A model generated the notes under the pieces. It worked only from the letters and a program-made list of their open reading frames with translations, was not told where the DNA came from and did not search any database. A stretch of 64,000 nucleotides of DNA, taken from positions 1 through 64,000 of the forward strand of contig NZ_VAUA01000003.1 in the NCBI RefSeq assembly GCF_005771405.1. The letters are read 5' to 3'. The position numbers were made by a program, and so were the translations under genes. Of this stretch, positions 45,119 through 53,919 are shown piece by piece. Source of the DNA: Parasedimentitalea maritima (lineage in GTDB: Bacteria > Pseudomonadota > Alphaproteobacteria > Rhodobacterales > Rhodobacteraceae). The stretch's first letter is position 1. Every line of letters starts with the position of its first letter.

Positions 45119-45298
45119 TACCCAAACTCCTCATTACGTTAAACGAAAAACCAACACCGCATCGATCAAATTCGATTCATTACCGTGAAACATTCGGCAA
45201 CAAAGCGGAAGTTGGAGAACAACACAAATATCGGTGATTACCTCAATGCAGTTTCCCGGCTATCATAACCCAATAAACGCCAATAAGGGATGAGATTT

Positions 45299-45634
45299 AT
45301 GTTAAAGGAATATATTAATGCTATTGTGATTGGCGCAGCCGTAATGGCAACAACTCAAATAGCCAATGCACAGGGGGTGGATCAGGCGCTGAACGAAGCC
45401 AAATCTCGTTTGGCCTGTGGTGCCGGAACACCTGTTTCAGCGCAGTATATTCCCGGCGGACTGCTACAAGTGACTTGTCGGCAGAATGTCCCAAATGAAT
45501 CGCTCCCAAACGAGTTGCAGGGAACTGGGCTAACCCCCGCGGTAGAAGTTGGGTTAGTAGCGGTCGTAACAACTCTGGTCGTTGTCACAGGCAGCAGTGG
45601 CAGTGCAACCACAACCACAACCACAGGAAACTGA
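45299..45634 (+). CDS. Small exported protein with C-terminal Thr-rich tail
   Basis: The 111-residue protein has a signal peptide (AIVIGAAVMATTQIANA) and a soluble part with two Cys (RLACGAGTP and VTCRQN). A hydrophobic C-terminal segment (VEVGLVAVVTTLVVVTGSSG) and TTTTTTGN tail end it, resembling YjbE-type proteins linked to exopolysaccharide. I chose ATG 45299 because AAGGGA is eight bases upstream; ATG 45290 would touch it. No yjbFGH genes are adjacent. Confidence 0.55.
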   Translation: MLKEYINAIVIGAAVMATTQIANAQGVDQALNEAKSRLACGAGTPVSAQYIPGGLLQVTCRQNVPNESLPNELQGTGLTPAVEVGLVAVVTTLVVVTGSSGSATTTTTTGN

Positions 45635-45688
45635 ATCCGCTGCCACAAACGTAGCAGCCGGATCACTTTTTGATACTTTTAAGTGAAG

Positions 45689-45765
45689 TGGTACCACCAC
45701 CCCGGCTCGAACGGGGGACCTCCTGATCCACAATCAGGCGCTCTAACCTACTGAGCTATGGCGGC
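45689..45765 (-). tRNA. tRNA-His (anticodon GTG)
   Basis: The complement folds as a 77-nt cloverleaf: acceptor GCCGCCA/TGGTGGT (G1 opposite U72), anticodon stem CCTGA/TCAGG with loop TTGTGGA (anticodon GTG), T-loop TTCGAGC. The discriminator is A73 and CCA is encoded. The base before G1 is T, so the usual G-1 of tRNA-His is not encoded. Loss of G-1 with A73 is a known trait of alphaproteobacteria. Confidence 0.93.
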
Positions 45766-45808
45766 ACTGAGGGCGATTTAGCCAACCCCCCAGGCAAATG
45801 CAAGGGGG

Positions 45809-46291
45809 TTAGAGCATAACACGCCAAGTTTGTTCAATCAAATTTGCTCCGAAGGAAAACACAGGTTTCGTTTCGGTCTTCTGCCAGCCGAATGCCCGGT
45901 ACAATGACCCAGAGGTGCGTCGGCTTTTATGAGTCCGCAAGACCATCTCGCGATATCCCGCTTGTCGCGAAAACCCCATACAATCACGCAACAGACGTTG
46001 CCCCAATCCCTGACCTCGGGCCTCGGGGGTAAGTAGAAACAATCGCAATCGGGCAACTTCTTTGGTTTCCCTGATACAAAAAATGCTGCCAATCCTCTGT
46101 GAACCTTTGGCGGCTATCCACCCTTTTTCACATAGTGGGTCATGTGCACTGCAAAATTGATGCAAAACCCCGGCTATCAACTCGCCATAGCTGGCATCAA
46201 ATCCTTCCTCGCGCGCATATAGATCCTGGTGGCGCGCAGCCAGCCAGTGCAAATCGCCAGCAACGAATCGGCGTAAACTCACATCAACCAT
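45809..46291 (-). CDS. GNAT family acetyltransferase
   Basis: The 160-residue protein shows RLRLFLLTPEARGQGLGQRLLRDCMGFSRQAGY (acetyl-CoA motif A, residues about 81-113) followed by the Ser/Tyr-type SLYRAFGWQK. This is the pattern of the MarR-linked and general GNAT enzymes (IGSIF-IRE..VARLRLLLV). The substrate is unknown. It ends just before tRNA-His. Confidence 0.82.
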   Translation of the reverse strand: MVDVSLRRFVAGDLHWLAARHQDLYAREEGFDASYGELIAGVLHQFCSAHDPLCEKGWIAAKGSQRIGSIFCIRETKEVARLRLFLLTPEARGQGLGQRLLRDCMGFSRQAGYREMVLRTHKSRRTSGSLYRAFGWQKTETKPVFSFGANLIEQTWRVML

Positions 46292-46379
46292 ATGCTATCA
46301 AACACCGAAGCATGCTTGTCTTTCAATGGTGCGCGCGGTAGCACCTGCAATCAGCCACCAGTGACTTCAGGAGTGCAAA

Positions 46380-46568
46380 ATGGGTATCAACAGCGAACGT
46401 GACATCGAGGCAAATATGCAAATTGGCCCAACCGATGCAGGTATGGTGCGCATTTTCATCGAAGCCGGTGGGGTAGAGATCCCGATGGATTTCGAGCCCG
46501 AAGAAGCTGAAGAAATCGCAGAAGAGATCCGCGCTGCCGCACAGGCTGCCCGTCAGGTCAAGGGCTAA
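46380..46568 (+). CDS. DUF6324 family protein
   Basis: The 62-residue acidic protein (INSERDIEANMQIGPTDAGM, then FEPEEAEEIAEEIRAAAQAA) matches a short family known from Rhodobacterales (DUF6324). AGGAGTG precedes the ATG. Its function is unknown. It is too short for other domain calls. Confidence 0.75.
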   Translation: MGINSERDIEANMQIGPTDAGMVRIFIEAGGVEIPMDFEPEEAEEIAEEIRAAAQAARQVKG

Positions 46569-46953
46569 GGCCACCCCCCGGATCACCACACTATCGGACT
46601 GTTTTACCCCGCCTAGAACGTGGTCAGGCCGCAGGGCCCGGTGCCACGGCCTGTGGGCATTTCAGTTGCGTCGCAGCTCGACCAAAGACGACCCACTGCT
46701 GTTTGCTAGTCCCACCAGCTTTGCCGAATTGCGGTTTCAGCGCCTGTGATTTCCACATCAACGTTGAAGCCAATGGCAGCTGTGGCTAACAAGCCAAGTG
46801 CGGCAAAAAACGTGTAAACGCTGGCTGCGATCTATACAAAACCCTGATTACCTTGACTTATAAAACTTTAACAAATTAACGACCGAAGTTTGTCACTGTT
46901 CTAAACGATTTCAAAACGTTTTCCCTGCAAGGCTCCTTTTCGAAGGGAAAGCA
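46569..46953. other. Intergenic region of 385 bases
   Basis: No supported gene. On the minus strand 46706-46834 is an open stretch without a start codon (TFFAALGLLATAAIGFNVDV, then SWWD), which reads like a membrane-protein remnant but could be chance. The part next to 46954 is A/T-rich (ttataaaactttaacaaatt) and probably holds the promoter of the next operon. Confidence 0.4.
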
Positions 46954-47253
46954 ATGTCAAATGCCATTCTAATCACTGCCGCGACGGCTTTGGTGATCAG
47001 CGCGCCAATTTTGACGCTGTTCTCTCAGGGAAGGCCTCAAGCGGGTGACATTGCCTTGGTGATTGCCGCGCCCTGGGGCGGAAATGCTGCACGCATCGCC
47101 GCTCAGGCGGGTGTACAGGAAATTGCGCCGGAGCGCGCACCTCTTGGAATCCTTGTTGCGTTAGACAGCGCTCAAAGTGTCGACCGCCTTTACTCAAACG
47201 GAGCTTGGCTGGTTATCGATGGAAAAAAGGTTTTAGAACTATGTTCAATTTGA
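46954..47253 (+). CDS. Small membrane-anchored protein upstream of a chemoreceptor
   Basis: The 99-residue protein has an N-terminal membrane segment ([19 protein letters not shown]) and a short soluble domain ([24 protein letters not shown] and [22 protein letters not shown]), likely periplasmic. Its last 13 bases overlap the chemoreceptor gene, so translation is coupled. AAGGGAAAG precedes the ATG. I recognise no family; it may be an accessory or sensor partner of the receptor. Confidence 0.6.
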   Translation: MSNAILITAATALVISAPILTLFSQGRPQAGDIALVIAAPWGGNAARIAAQAGVQEIAPERAPLGILVALDSAQSVDRLYSNGAWLVIDGKKVLELCSI

Positions 47254-48815
47254 CTCCCGCAACGGGAAATCAGGACACCCCAACACCCCACCTTGCAAGC
47301 GAACGCAGAATTCAGCAGATCTCCAGCTGGCTTTTGATGCCCGCCCCTGCGCTTGCGGCTTTCTATCTGAATGACGCTGCAAACTGGATGTTGCTTGCTG
47401 TCCTAAGCCTGACCCTTGGCGGCTTGGCCTATGCTTCAAAGATGATGCCCCATTCAACACGAGACTATGTGTTGAGCTTTTGTTTCGTTGGCCACTGCAT
47501 TCTGTTTACGGTCGCCCTAAGCGGCCACGCCTGGCAGCTTGATGCGCATATGCTTTTCTTTGCTACACTTGCGATCGTGTCTACACTTTCAAACCCGCGA
47601 GCGCTTATCTTTGCAACTGTGCTGGTTGCTTTGCACCACATTTCCTTCAGCATCTTACTGCCCAAGCTGGTCTACCCCAGCGGAGACCTGATGCAGAATC
47701 TGCAACGCACCGTATTGCACGCAGTCATCGTTCTTCTTGAATCTGGGGTGCTTTTGATCAGCATGTTGAAAAGCAATGCTGCCGATGCAGAACTGAAACG
47801 CCAACAGGACATGGCACGTGAACAGGCCGCTGCCGCCGAGCAAGCTCAGGCTATGGCAACCCAAAGCCAGAAAGACGCGGAACATGTTGTTGCTGTTGTC
47901 GGTGAACACTTGGGCGAAATGGCAAGTGGGCGGTTAGACTGCACCATCGAAGAGAGTTTCCCTGCAGAATATGACCAGCTGCGAGAGAATTTCAACACCA
48001 CCCTGGGCACTCTAAAAGAGACCATTGAACAAGTCATGGAATCGACCAACAGTATCAACAACGGTGCCATGGAAATAAGCCGCGCCTCTGATGACCTGTC
48101 CACCCGCACGGAAAGCCAGGCTGCAACTCTGGAAGAGACCGCTGCCGCGCTGGAAGAATTGACTGTCTCGGTCACATCAGCAGCCGAAGGTGCGCGTAAC
48201 GTTGAAAACACCATGGGTGAAGCACGCACTGAGGCAGAAAGCAGCGGTAAGATCGTAAAAGAAGCTGTCTCTGCAATGACCGCCATCGAAACGTCATCCG
48301 CCCAGATTGCTCAGATTATCAGCGTCATCGATGACATCGCATTTCAGACCAACCTGCTGGCCCTGAATGCCGGGGTCGAAGCGGCCCGGGCTGGTGATGC
48401 AGGCAAGGGATTTGCCGTGGTTGCATCCGAGGTCAGAGGACTTGCGCAGCGCTCAGCAGACGCCGCGACCGAGATCAAAGCCCTGATCACCGAAAGTTCG
48501 CAGCAGGTAGATCACGGGGTTGGTCTTGTTGGCAAAGCTGGTGACTCCATCAGCAACATTGTGCAACGGGTCAACCATATTTCGCAGTTGATTTCCAACA
48601 TCGCCGAAGGCGCCGTTGAGCAATCAACCGGGTTGGGGGAAATCAACACTGGTGTATCTCAACTGGATCAGGTGACCCAACAGAACGCCGCCATGGTGGA
48701 AGAAGCCACAGCCGCAGGTCATTTGCTACACTCGGACGCTGTGAAACTGTCCGAACTGATGGGACGTTTTCAATTGGATCAGTTCCCTCCAATGGTCAAC
48801 GCAGAGGCCGCCTGA
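47241..48815 (+). CDS. Methyl-accepting chemotaxis protein with six-helix membrane domain
   Basis: The 524-residue receptor has about six membrane helices in residues 25-185 ([16 protein letters not shown] and [10 protein letters not shown] are typical) with no periplasmic ligand domain. A coiled-coil and the signalling hairpin follow, with tip [37 protein letters not shown] at about residues 371-407. No CheR/CheB pentapeptide ends it. The start follows AAAGG and overlaps the preceding small gene. It probably reports an internal or membrane signal to CheA. Confidence 0.88.
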   Translation: MFNLTPATGNQDTPTPHLASERRIQQISSWLLMPAPALAAFYLNDAANWMLLAVLSLTLGGLAYASKMMPHSTRDYVLSFCFVGHCILFTVALSGHAWQLDAHMLFFATLAIVSTLSNPRALIFATVLVALHHISFSILLPKLVYPSGDLMQNLQRTVLHAVIVLLESGVLLISMLKSNAADAELKRQQDMAREQAAAAEQAQAMATQSQKDAEHVVAVVGEHLGEMASGRLDCTIEESFPAEYDQLRENFNTTLGTLKETIEQVMESTNSINNGAMEISRASDDLSTRTESQAATLEETAAALEELTVSVTSAAEGARNVENTMGEARTEAESSGKIVKEAVSAMTAIETSSAQIAQIISVIDDIAFQTNLLALNAGVEAARAGDAGKGFAVVASEVRGLAQRSADAATEIKALITESSQQVDHGVGLVGKAGDSISNIVQRVNHISQLISNIAEGAVEQSTGLGEINTGVSQLDQVTQQNAAMVEEATAAGHLLHSDAVKLSELMGRFQLDQFPPMVNAEAA

Positions 48816-48843
48816 CGCCTTAACAAGCACCTAAGAACACATT

Positions 48844-48874
48844 CGGGCATCTGGCGATCACAGTCAGATGCCCG
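48844..48874. terminator. Hairpin between the chemoreceptor and mmcB genes
   Basis: cgggcatctg (48844-48853) and cagatgcccg (48865-48874) form a perfect 10-bp stem with an 11-base loop between the convergent genes. No strong T-run. Confidence 0.65.
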
Positions 48875-48886
48875 GAGAGCACTCTG

Positions 48887-49360
48887 TTAGGCCCCACCAT
48901 TTCCCCGCATGATCAACCCACTGTCCTGACCTGGGCGGGGATCTCGCAGGCAGTGCAATCGCCGAGCTGCATCACGGGCAATTTTCAACGTCAGCTTTTT
49001 ACGCCGTGCTGCTGCGAGCTTGTCTTTGGGGGCCATACGGATCACCTCAGCATCATAGGCATCCGCGATAATCAGCCCAGTACCTTCAGGTAATAAATCA
49101 GTCGGAAACTCCGTATCCACTGCCCAAAAGTACCGGTCACACCACTCCAGATATCCCTGCCATTTGCTGTCTGACTGAAAATCCGCGCGGCTGGATTTGC
49201 ATTCAATCACCCAGATCTCCCCCTTTGGACCCAGCGCCATCACATCCACCCGCAACCCTTTTGCTGGGACAAATTCCTCAACCGAAACATAGCCCAAGCT
49301 CAGCAGATAGCGCGCCACGCCTCGTGCTAGTTTTTGTCCTGGCTGTAGATCTACGGTCAT
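48887..49360 (-). CDS. mmcB: MmcB-family DNA repair protein
   Basis: The 157-residue protein resembles Caulobacter MmcB: GLRVDVMALGPKGEIWVIECKSSRADFQSD (residues about 37-66), where DV and ECK form the PD-(D/E)XK-type nuclease motif, and KWQGYLEWCDRYFWAVD. MmcB is part of a damage-induced DNA repair system in alphaproteobacteria. The start is unsure: ATG 49360, ATG 49378 and TTG 49396 are in frame and none has a strong ribosome-binding site; I use the one fitting the family. Confidence 0.82.
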   Translation of the reverse strand: MTVDLQPGQKLARGVARYLLSLGYVSVEEFVPAKGLRVDVMALGPKGEIWVIECKSSRADFQSDSKWQGYLEWCDRYFWAVDTEFPTDLLPEGTGLIIADAYDAEVIRMAPKDKLAAARRKKLTLKIARDAARRLHCLRDPRPGQDSGLIMRGNGGA

Positions 49361-49413
49361 GACTGGCAATGTGAACATTTCAAGAACAAAAGACAATACC
49401 TGATAGCGCTTGA

Positions 49414-49459
49414 CATGAAACCATTTGGCATCATATCAATTGAACACCAAATGGTTTCA
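49414..49459. promoter_or_regulatory. 14-bp inverted-repeat operator upstream of the ArsR gene
   Basis: ATGAAACCATTTGG (49414-49427) and CCAAATGGTTTCAT (49446-49459) are exact reverse complements 18 bases apart. A direct repeat CATATCAA (49431-49438 and 49457-49464) overlaps. They lie 20 bases before the ArsR-type gene, consistent with self-repression and with control of the divergent mmcB. Confidence 0.65.
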
Positions 49460-49479
49460 TATCAACGCGAGAGACTGAC

Positions 49480-49791
49480 ATGTCCCAACTTACCTTCCGG
49501 GCTCTGGCCGACCCAACCCGCCGCGATATCCTGCAACTCTTAGCTACCCGCGACATGACCATCGGCGAAGTGTCCGAGCAATTCGACATCACCCGCCCTG
49601 CGGTCAAAAAGCACCTGACCATCCTGCACGAGGGCAACCTGATCCGCATCCAGGCCAATGGACGCGAGCGGATCAACTCGCTGAACCCTGACGGCATGGC
49701 GCCGGTTTTTGACTGGCTGAACTACTTTGACACCTTCTGGGATGACCGTCTTGGCGCCCTGAAAACACTTATTGAAAAGGACATACAATGA
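49480..49791 (+). CDS. ArsR-type winged-helix regulator
   Basis: The 103-residue protein is a winged helix-turn-helix of the ArsR/SmtB group (ALADPTRRDILQLLATRDMTIGEVSEQFDITRPAVKKHLTILHEGNLI in linked motifs). It lacks the Cys-rich metal site (ELCVC). It is in an operon with an SRPBCC gene (ATGA overlap), a common pairing in which the regulator and a lipid-binding-type domain act together. GAGAGAC precedes the ATG. Confidence 0.88.
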   Translation: MSQLTFRALADPTRRDILQLLATRDMTIGEVSEQFDITRPAVKKHLTILHEGNLIRIQANGRERINSLNPDGMAPVFDWLNYFDTFWDDRLGALKTLIEKDIQ

Positions 49792-50210
49792 CTGACCTGA
49801 CCCTGAACAAATCCATTTACCTGAAAGCTGAACCAACAGTTGTCTGGGAATACCTGACCGACCCAGACAAACTGGCGCTTTGGTTCCACGCCCCCAAAGT
49901 CCCGATGAAACAGGGTGAACCACTGGCGATGTATGGCACTGAAAGCGGCGACAAACTGATCTGGGGCGAAGTCCTGGTGGCCCATCCGCCGGAATATCTG
50001 GAGTATTCGTTCACCGTCAAACCGATGGGCGACGCGGTTAGCCTGGTAAAATGGACACTGACCCCAGTGGCTGGTGGCACCCGGTTGGCGCTAGAGCACA
50101 GCGGCCTGCCACAACAGGCCGAAGCCTTTGATCTGATGCTGGCCCTGGATAAAGGCTGGGACGATCATATCAGCCGAATGCGGGCCTCAATCCACGAAGT
50201 TACCGCCTGA
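49788..50210 (+). CDS. SRPBCC (AHSA1-type) domain protein
   Basis: The 140-residue protein shows the AHSA1-type START-like fold: LNKSIYLKAEPTVVWEYLTDPDKLALWF at the start and KGWDDHISRMRASIHEV at the end. Such proteins bind hydrophobic ligands in a deep pocket. It overlaps the ArsR gene by ATGA and probably works with it; the ligand is unknown. Confidence 0.85.
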   Translation: MTDLTLNKSIYLKAEPTVVWEYLTDPDKLALWFHAPKVPMKQGEPLAMYGTESGDKLIWGEVLVAHPPEYLEYSFTVKPMGDAVSLVKWTLTPVAGGTRLALEHSGLPQQAEAFDLMLALDKGWDDHISRMRASIHEVTA

Positions 50211-50541
50211 CCCCTTGTCGTAGCTCCCGTCAGCGCCTAAATAGGGGCGTGGCGGGTTCTGCCCCTCTCGTGACAGACAAGCATTCCAGTGGCCTTAAGC
50301 ATTTCCAAGGGAGCTGGCTCTGTTTGGATCCTGGTCCAATTACCTGGCGCCCACCTGTACATACAGGTCCTCGGGAATCAAATGTCTGACGGTTGAACTC
50401 TGGTGGTCCCGCCACACCTACACCAATTTACGAACACTTTCTTGGTGCTTATTGATTGTGAAGGTGTATCAAAAAAACACAGTAAAAATTCACGAAATTG
50501 AAATGTAAATCAGACACTTTGACCTCTCAGGAGATCAAAAG
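50211..50541. other. Intergenic region of 331 bases
   Basis: I see no gene with support. There is a 16-bp palindrome acctgta-ca-tacaggt (50353-50368). An A-rich region (50461-50520) near the next gene suits a promoter. A weak minus-strand open frame (50230-50415) has no recognisable domain. Confidence 0.4.
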
Positions 50542-51558
50542 ATGCCCGTTTTTACTTTCACACCACCTGACTATGAATTCGCTGCATCAAGTGGAACGAA
50601 TGTCAATTTTGATTCCTACTATAGCACCTTTGACTATCCACCGAACTCGACCCGGGATTTAACAATCACGTCAAACATGGGGGACGAAAATCCAGCCCTG
50701 TTCGAAGTGGGCGAAACTTACGATCTGTCCTGGAGCGGCCACGGCGGCGGCACGATGGAAGATGCCATGATCATTCGGAGTGACTACCTGGGGACAGAAC
50801 AAGGCGCGATTGTATTCGAAGGGATCAACTCAAACTCTGGCGAGTTGTACCAGATGGTATGGACGCCGAATTTTGATCTGGAACAATGGTTCTGGGACAA
50901 TGGCGGCGCTTCCAACCCGCCCGGTTTCTATACATCTGAACAAGATGCCGATAGCTACCTATATCCGTGCTTTGCAGCCGGTACATGTCTTAGAACGCCG
51001 GACGGGTTAACGCGCGTGGATGATCTGCGGCCCGGGCACATGGTCACAACGCTGGACAATGGTCCGCAAAAGATACTGTGGATGGGTAAGCGAACCATTC
51101 TGGGTGTAGGAAAGTCAGCGCCCGTTGTGATCAATCCAGGACTGCTCGACAATGAACAAACGCTGGTCGTTTCCCAACAGCACAGAATAATGCTCAGCTC
51201 AAAACAAGCCGATCTGCATTTTGGCGAAAATGAGGTCTGGGTTCCGGCCAAATCACTAATAAACAACACGAAAATCCACATCGAAAACCGAAAATCGGTG
51301 ACGTACTACCATATTCTATTGGCGCAGCACGACGTTTTACTTGCAGACGGTCTTTCGACTGAGAGCCTGTATCTTGGTGACGTGGCCAAAGGATTGATTG
51401 GCCTTCAGGCAAGGGAGGAAATCGCTCAGATTGTCCCGGCTACACAGAAGATGCACAGCTCTCGCCTGATGCTGACCACAACTGAAGCGGCACTTCTTGC
51501 AACGACTATGGGGATCAGAAATCCCCCCCAAAAACAGGTCAGAAACAAAGCCGCATAG
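50542..51558 (+). CDS. Hint-domain protein
   Basis: The 338-residue protein has a Hint (hedgehog/intein) domain from Cys143: CFAAGTCLRTPDGL, RVDDLRPGHMVTTLDNG, then SQQHRIMLSSKQAD and YYHILLAQHDVLLADGLSTES. Cys143 is the expected nucleophile. The N-terminal 140 residues are beta-rich and lack a signal peptide. No clear C-terminal His-Asn splice junction is present; such proteins in Roseobacters are thought to self-process. AGGAGA precedes the ATG. Confidence 0.8.
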   Translation: MPVFTFTPPDYEFAASSGTNVNFDSYYSTFDYPPNSTRDLTITSNMGDENPALFEVGETYDLSWSGHGGGTMEDAMIIRSDYLGTEQGAIVFEGINSNSGELYQMVWTPNFDLEQWFWDNGGASNPPGFYTSEQDADSYLYPCFAAGTCLRTPDGLTRVDDLRPGHMVTTLDNGPQKILWMGKRTILGVGKSAPVVINPGLLDNEQTLVVSQQHRIMLSSKQADLHFGENEVWVPAKSLINNTKIHIENRKSVTYYHILLAQHDVLLADGLSTESLYLGDVAKGLIGLQAREEIAQIVPATQKMHSSRLMLTTTEAALLATTMGIRNPPQKQVRNKAA

Positions 51559-51623
51559 CGTCTCAACGGCCTGAGCATAGGCTCAATCGGGTCAGGTGGT
51601 CTTGAGCTTGTGCAGCGACCGAA

Positions 51624-51950
51624 TTAGCGGTTGCGAAAATGCTGCGCCTTTCGGTCAGAGGATTTAACAGGCACCGGAATGGCCAGAAATTCATGCGCTG
51701 CAGGTGTACCACCACGCGGACCACTGTCCTTTTCAGCCAGTGCCATCACCGCCCAACCAAACTGCACACCGGCAAACACAATTCCATTCATGAACCACAG
51801 GATAAACACCGCCAGTAGCCCCGCATCACTGGTAGAGACCAGATGCCACAGGTTCATCACATTGAACCACAACAGCATCCCAACAAAGGCCGCCGCGATG
51901 GCAAACCCAATGGCCACATTGCGAATATAGAGCGTGATCAGCTTAGGCAT
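51624..51950 (-). CDS. Two-helix membrane protein of unknown function
   Basis: The 108-residue protein has two membrane segments (residues about 9-31 and 42-65) and a basic C-terminus. GGAGAC precedes the ATG. I recognise no family. It converges on the Hint gene and is divergent from the cyclase gene. Confidence 0.6.
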   Translation of the reverse strand: MPKLITLYIRNVAIGFAIAAAFVGMLLWFNVMNLWHLVSTSDAGLLAVFILWFMNGIVFAGVQFGWAVMALAEKDSGPRGGTPAAHEFLAIPVPVKSSDRKAQHFRNR

Positions 51951-52092
51951 TTATGTGTCTCCGTTTAGCAGATCAGAGGTTAGCACTCTGCAGACCAAGG
52001 TCCAGCCAAATAAGAAAATTTCGGCGGATTTTATCTCTCCACCCGTTATACTCTGACCAAGTGCCGCAGGCACACTAAAAGAGGGACAGTCA

Positions 52093-53634
52093 GTGAAACG
52101 CATTAGCCAGTTGCTTCTCAAGTATCCTCATCTCGTTTCGGTCTTGGTCACGGTGGCCGTTTTTGCTCTTCCGCTTGCTGTCTGGCTCGATGTCATGGCG
52201 ATAACAGATCAAAGTATCCGTCGTCAGACCGCCGCGCTTCACTCTGTCATGGACAACCTACGCGTCTACTACACACACAATGTCATCGACCAATTGGCTT
52301 CGGATTCACCAACCGTAGCCAAACATGATCACCACGAAGACGAAGGGTCCATTCCACATCTGGACTCTCTTTCGATTGAGCTGGGCGAAATGATCAACTC
52401 GGATCAGGACCACCAAGGCTTCAATTTCGAATATCGCTTTCTCACGGATACGCCTTATGCCGATCACGCGCCTTCCGAATTATCCGAAGCTGAAAAAAGA
52501 GCCCTGGACAGGTTCCGCAATGGCTTTCCCGATGATCACATTTTCTTCAAGGCCAACGATAGTCCATGGGATCACGCCGTATCCATGGTCACCCCTGTTG
52601 TTGTAGTTGAAAACTGCGCCGATTGTGAGTCAGATAGCCTAGGCGCAGCCTCGTCTGACCTGCAGCAAAGTGACATTCTGGGCATGCAGTCTTTCACCGT
52701 TCGCCAGCCCATTGCATCGAACCTTTTAGCCCTAAAGTATCTATTGCTCTACATGATCGCGGCAGGAACCTTTGGCATCCTGTTCTCCCGATATCAATTG
52801 CGTCTGGCCGCCAAGTTTAAATCGCAAAGTGAAGAGCTGGCACAAAACAACGAGTTTCTGGCTGGCATTTCGATGAAGATCTCGCGCTATCTGTCACCAC
52901 AGGTCTATCGCTCCATTTTTTCCGGCGAGAGTGATGCGTCGATCTCCACTGAGCGCAAAAAGCTGACTGTATTTTTCTCGGACATCAAAGATTTCACCCA
53001 GACGACAGAAACCCTGCAGCCCGAAGAATTGACGGCATTGTTGAACGAGTATTTCAGCGAAATGTCAGCGATTGCCGAAAAACATGGCGCAACTATCGAC
53101 AAGTTCATCGGCGATGCCATCGTCGCCTTTTTTGGAGACCCCGAAACAAAAGGCACATCTGAAGACGCCCGCGCCTGCCTGCGTATGGCACAGGAAATGC
53201 AAGAGCGTTTGGGCGAATTGGCAGGCCAATGGCGGGCGCAGGGCATCGAACATCCATTCCGTGCCCGCATTGGTATCAACACCGGCTACTGCAACGTCGG
53301 TAACTTTGGCTCAGAGGCCCGGATGGATTACACCATCATCGGTGCCGAGGCGAACCTCGCAGCGCGACTAGAAGCCTCGGCTGAGCCAGGGGGCATCGTC
53401 ATGAGTTACGAAACCTACGCCCATGTCCGTGACATCGTCAGCGCCCGCCAATTGCCCCCGATGCGGTTCAAGGGCATAGCCCGCGAGGTCATTCCCTATG
53501 TAGTGGACCCCGGTCGCAACCGCGCACCGCTTAGCGAAACCACGGCGGACGGGCGGCGCATGACAGTAAATTTAGATCAACTTGATGACCACACACGCGA
53601 AGCGCTCGAAAAACTGCTGAAGGATCACCAGTAG
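52093..53634 (+). CDS. Class III adenylate/guanylate cyclase with membrane sensor domain
   Basis: The 513-residue protein starts with GTG after GAGGGAC. One helix at about 15-37 and another at about 217-238 flank a periplasmic domain resembling the DUF3365/Tll0287-like sensor, with NCADCES (about residue 176-182) in place of the heme-type CxxCH. The catalytic domain starts near residue 295: LTVFFSDIKDFTQ (metal Asp), FIGDAIVAFFGD (second metal Asp) and YTIIGAEANLAARLEA. It makes cAMP or cGMP. The HAMP domain is absent. Confidence 0.8.
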   Translation: MKRISQLLLKYPHLVSVLVTVAVFALPLAVWLDVMAITDQSIRRQTAALHSVMDNLRVYYTHNVIDQLASDSPTVAKHDHHEDEGSIPHLDSLSIELGEMINSDQDHQGFNFEYRFLTDTPYADHAPSELSEAEKRALDRFRNGFPDDHIFFKANDSPWDHAVSMVTPVVVVENCADCESDSLGAASSDLQQSDILGMQSFTVRQPIASNLLALKYLLLYMIAAGTFGILFSRYQLRLAAKFKSQSEELAQNNEFLAGISMKISRYLSPQVYRSIFSGESDASISTERKKLTVFFSDIKDFTQTTETLQPEELTALLNEYFSEMSAIAEKHGATIDKFIGDAIVAFFGDPETKGTSEDARACLRMAQEMQERLGELAGQWRAQGIEHPFRARIGINTGYCNVGNFGSEARMDYTIIGAEANLAARLEASAEPGGIVMSYETYAHVRDIVSARQLPPMRFKGIAREVIPYVVDPGRNRAPLSETTADGRRMTVNLDQLDDHTREALEKLLKDHQ

Positions 53635-53919
53635 AGTTCTCTCAAAGATCTGCAGACCCACCTCGGCAATGGTCGCAAAACACAGCTCTCCCCTTCGTCT
53701 CATGGCGAACGGCACCAAGTTACTGTCCTACAACCTTGGTTTCAATCCGAACTGCATACCCGCCTACACGCGTGCAGAACTTGACCTTGGTTAATACGGG
53801 TTAACATATATTGGAGAGCTTCATTTGTGCGTACAGGAAGAAAGAGATGAAGAGGATACCTCCGTTTAGGGTGCTGCCAATCTGATTGCTTGTCCGATGG
53901 CAGGTATTTGAGGTGTGGA
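53635..53919. other. Intergenic region before the histidine kinase
   Basis: About 285 bases without a supported gene. A TTGACC with a following A/T-rich region (about 53779-53812, containing two ggttaa) is a candidate promoter for the kinase. Confidence 0.3.
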
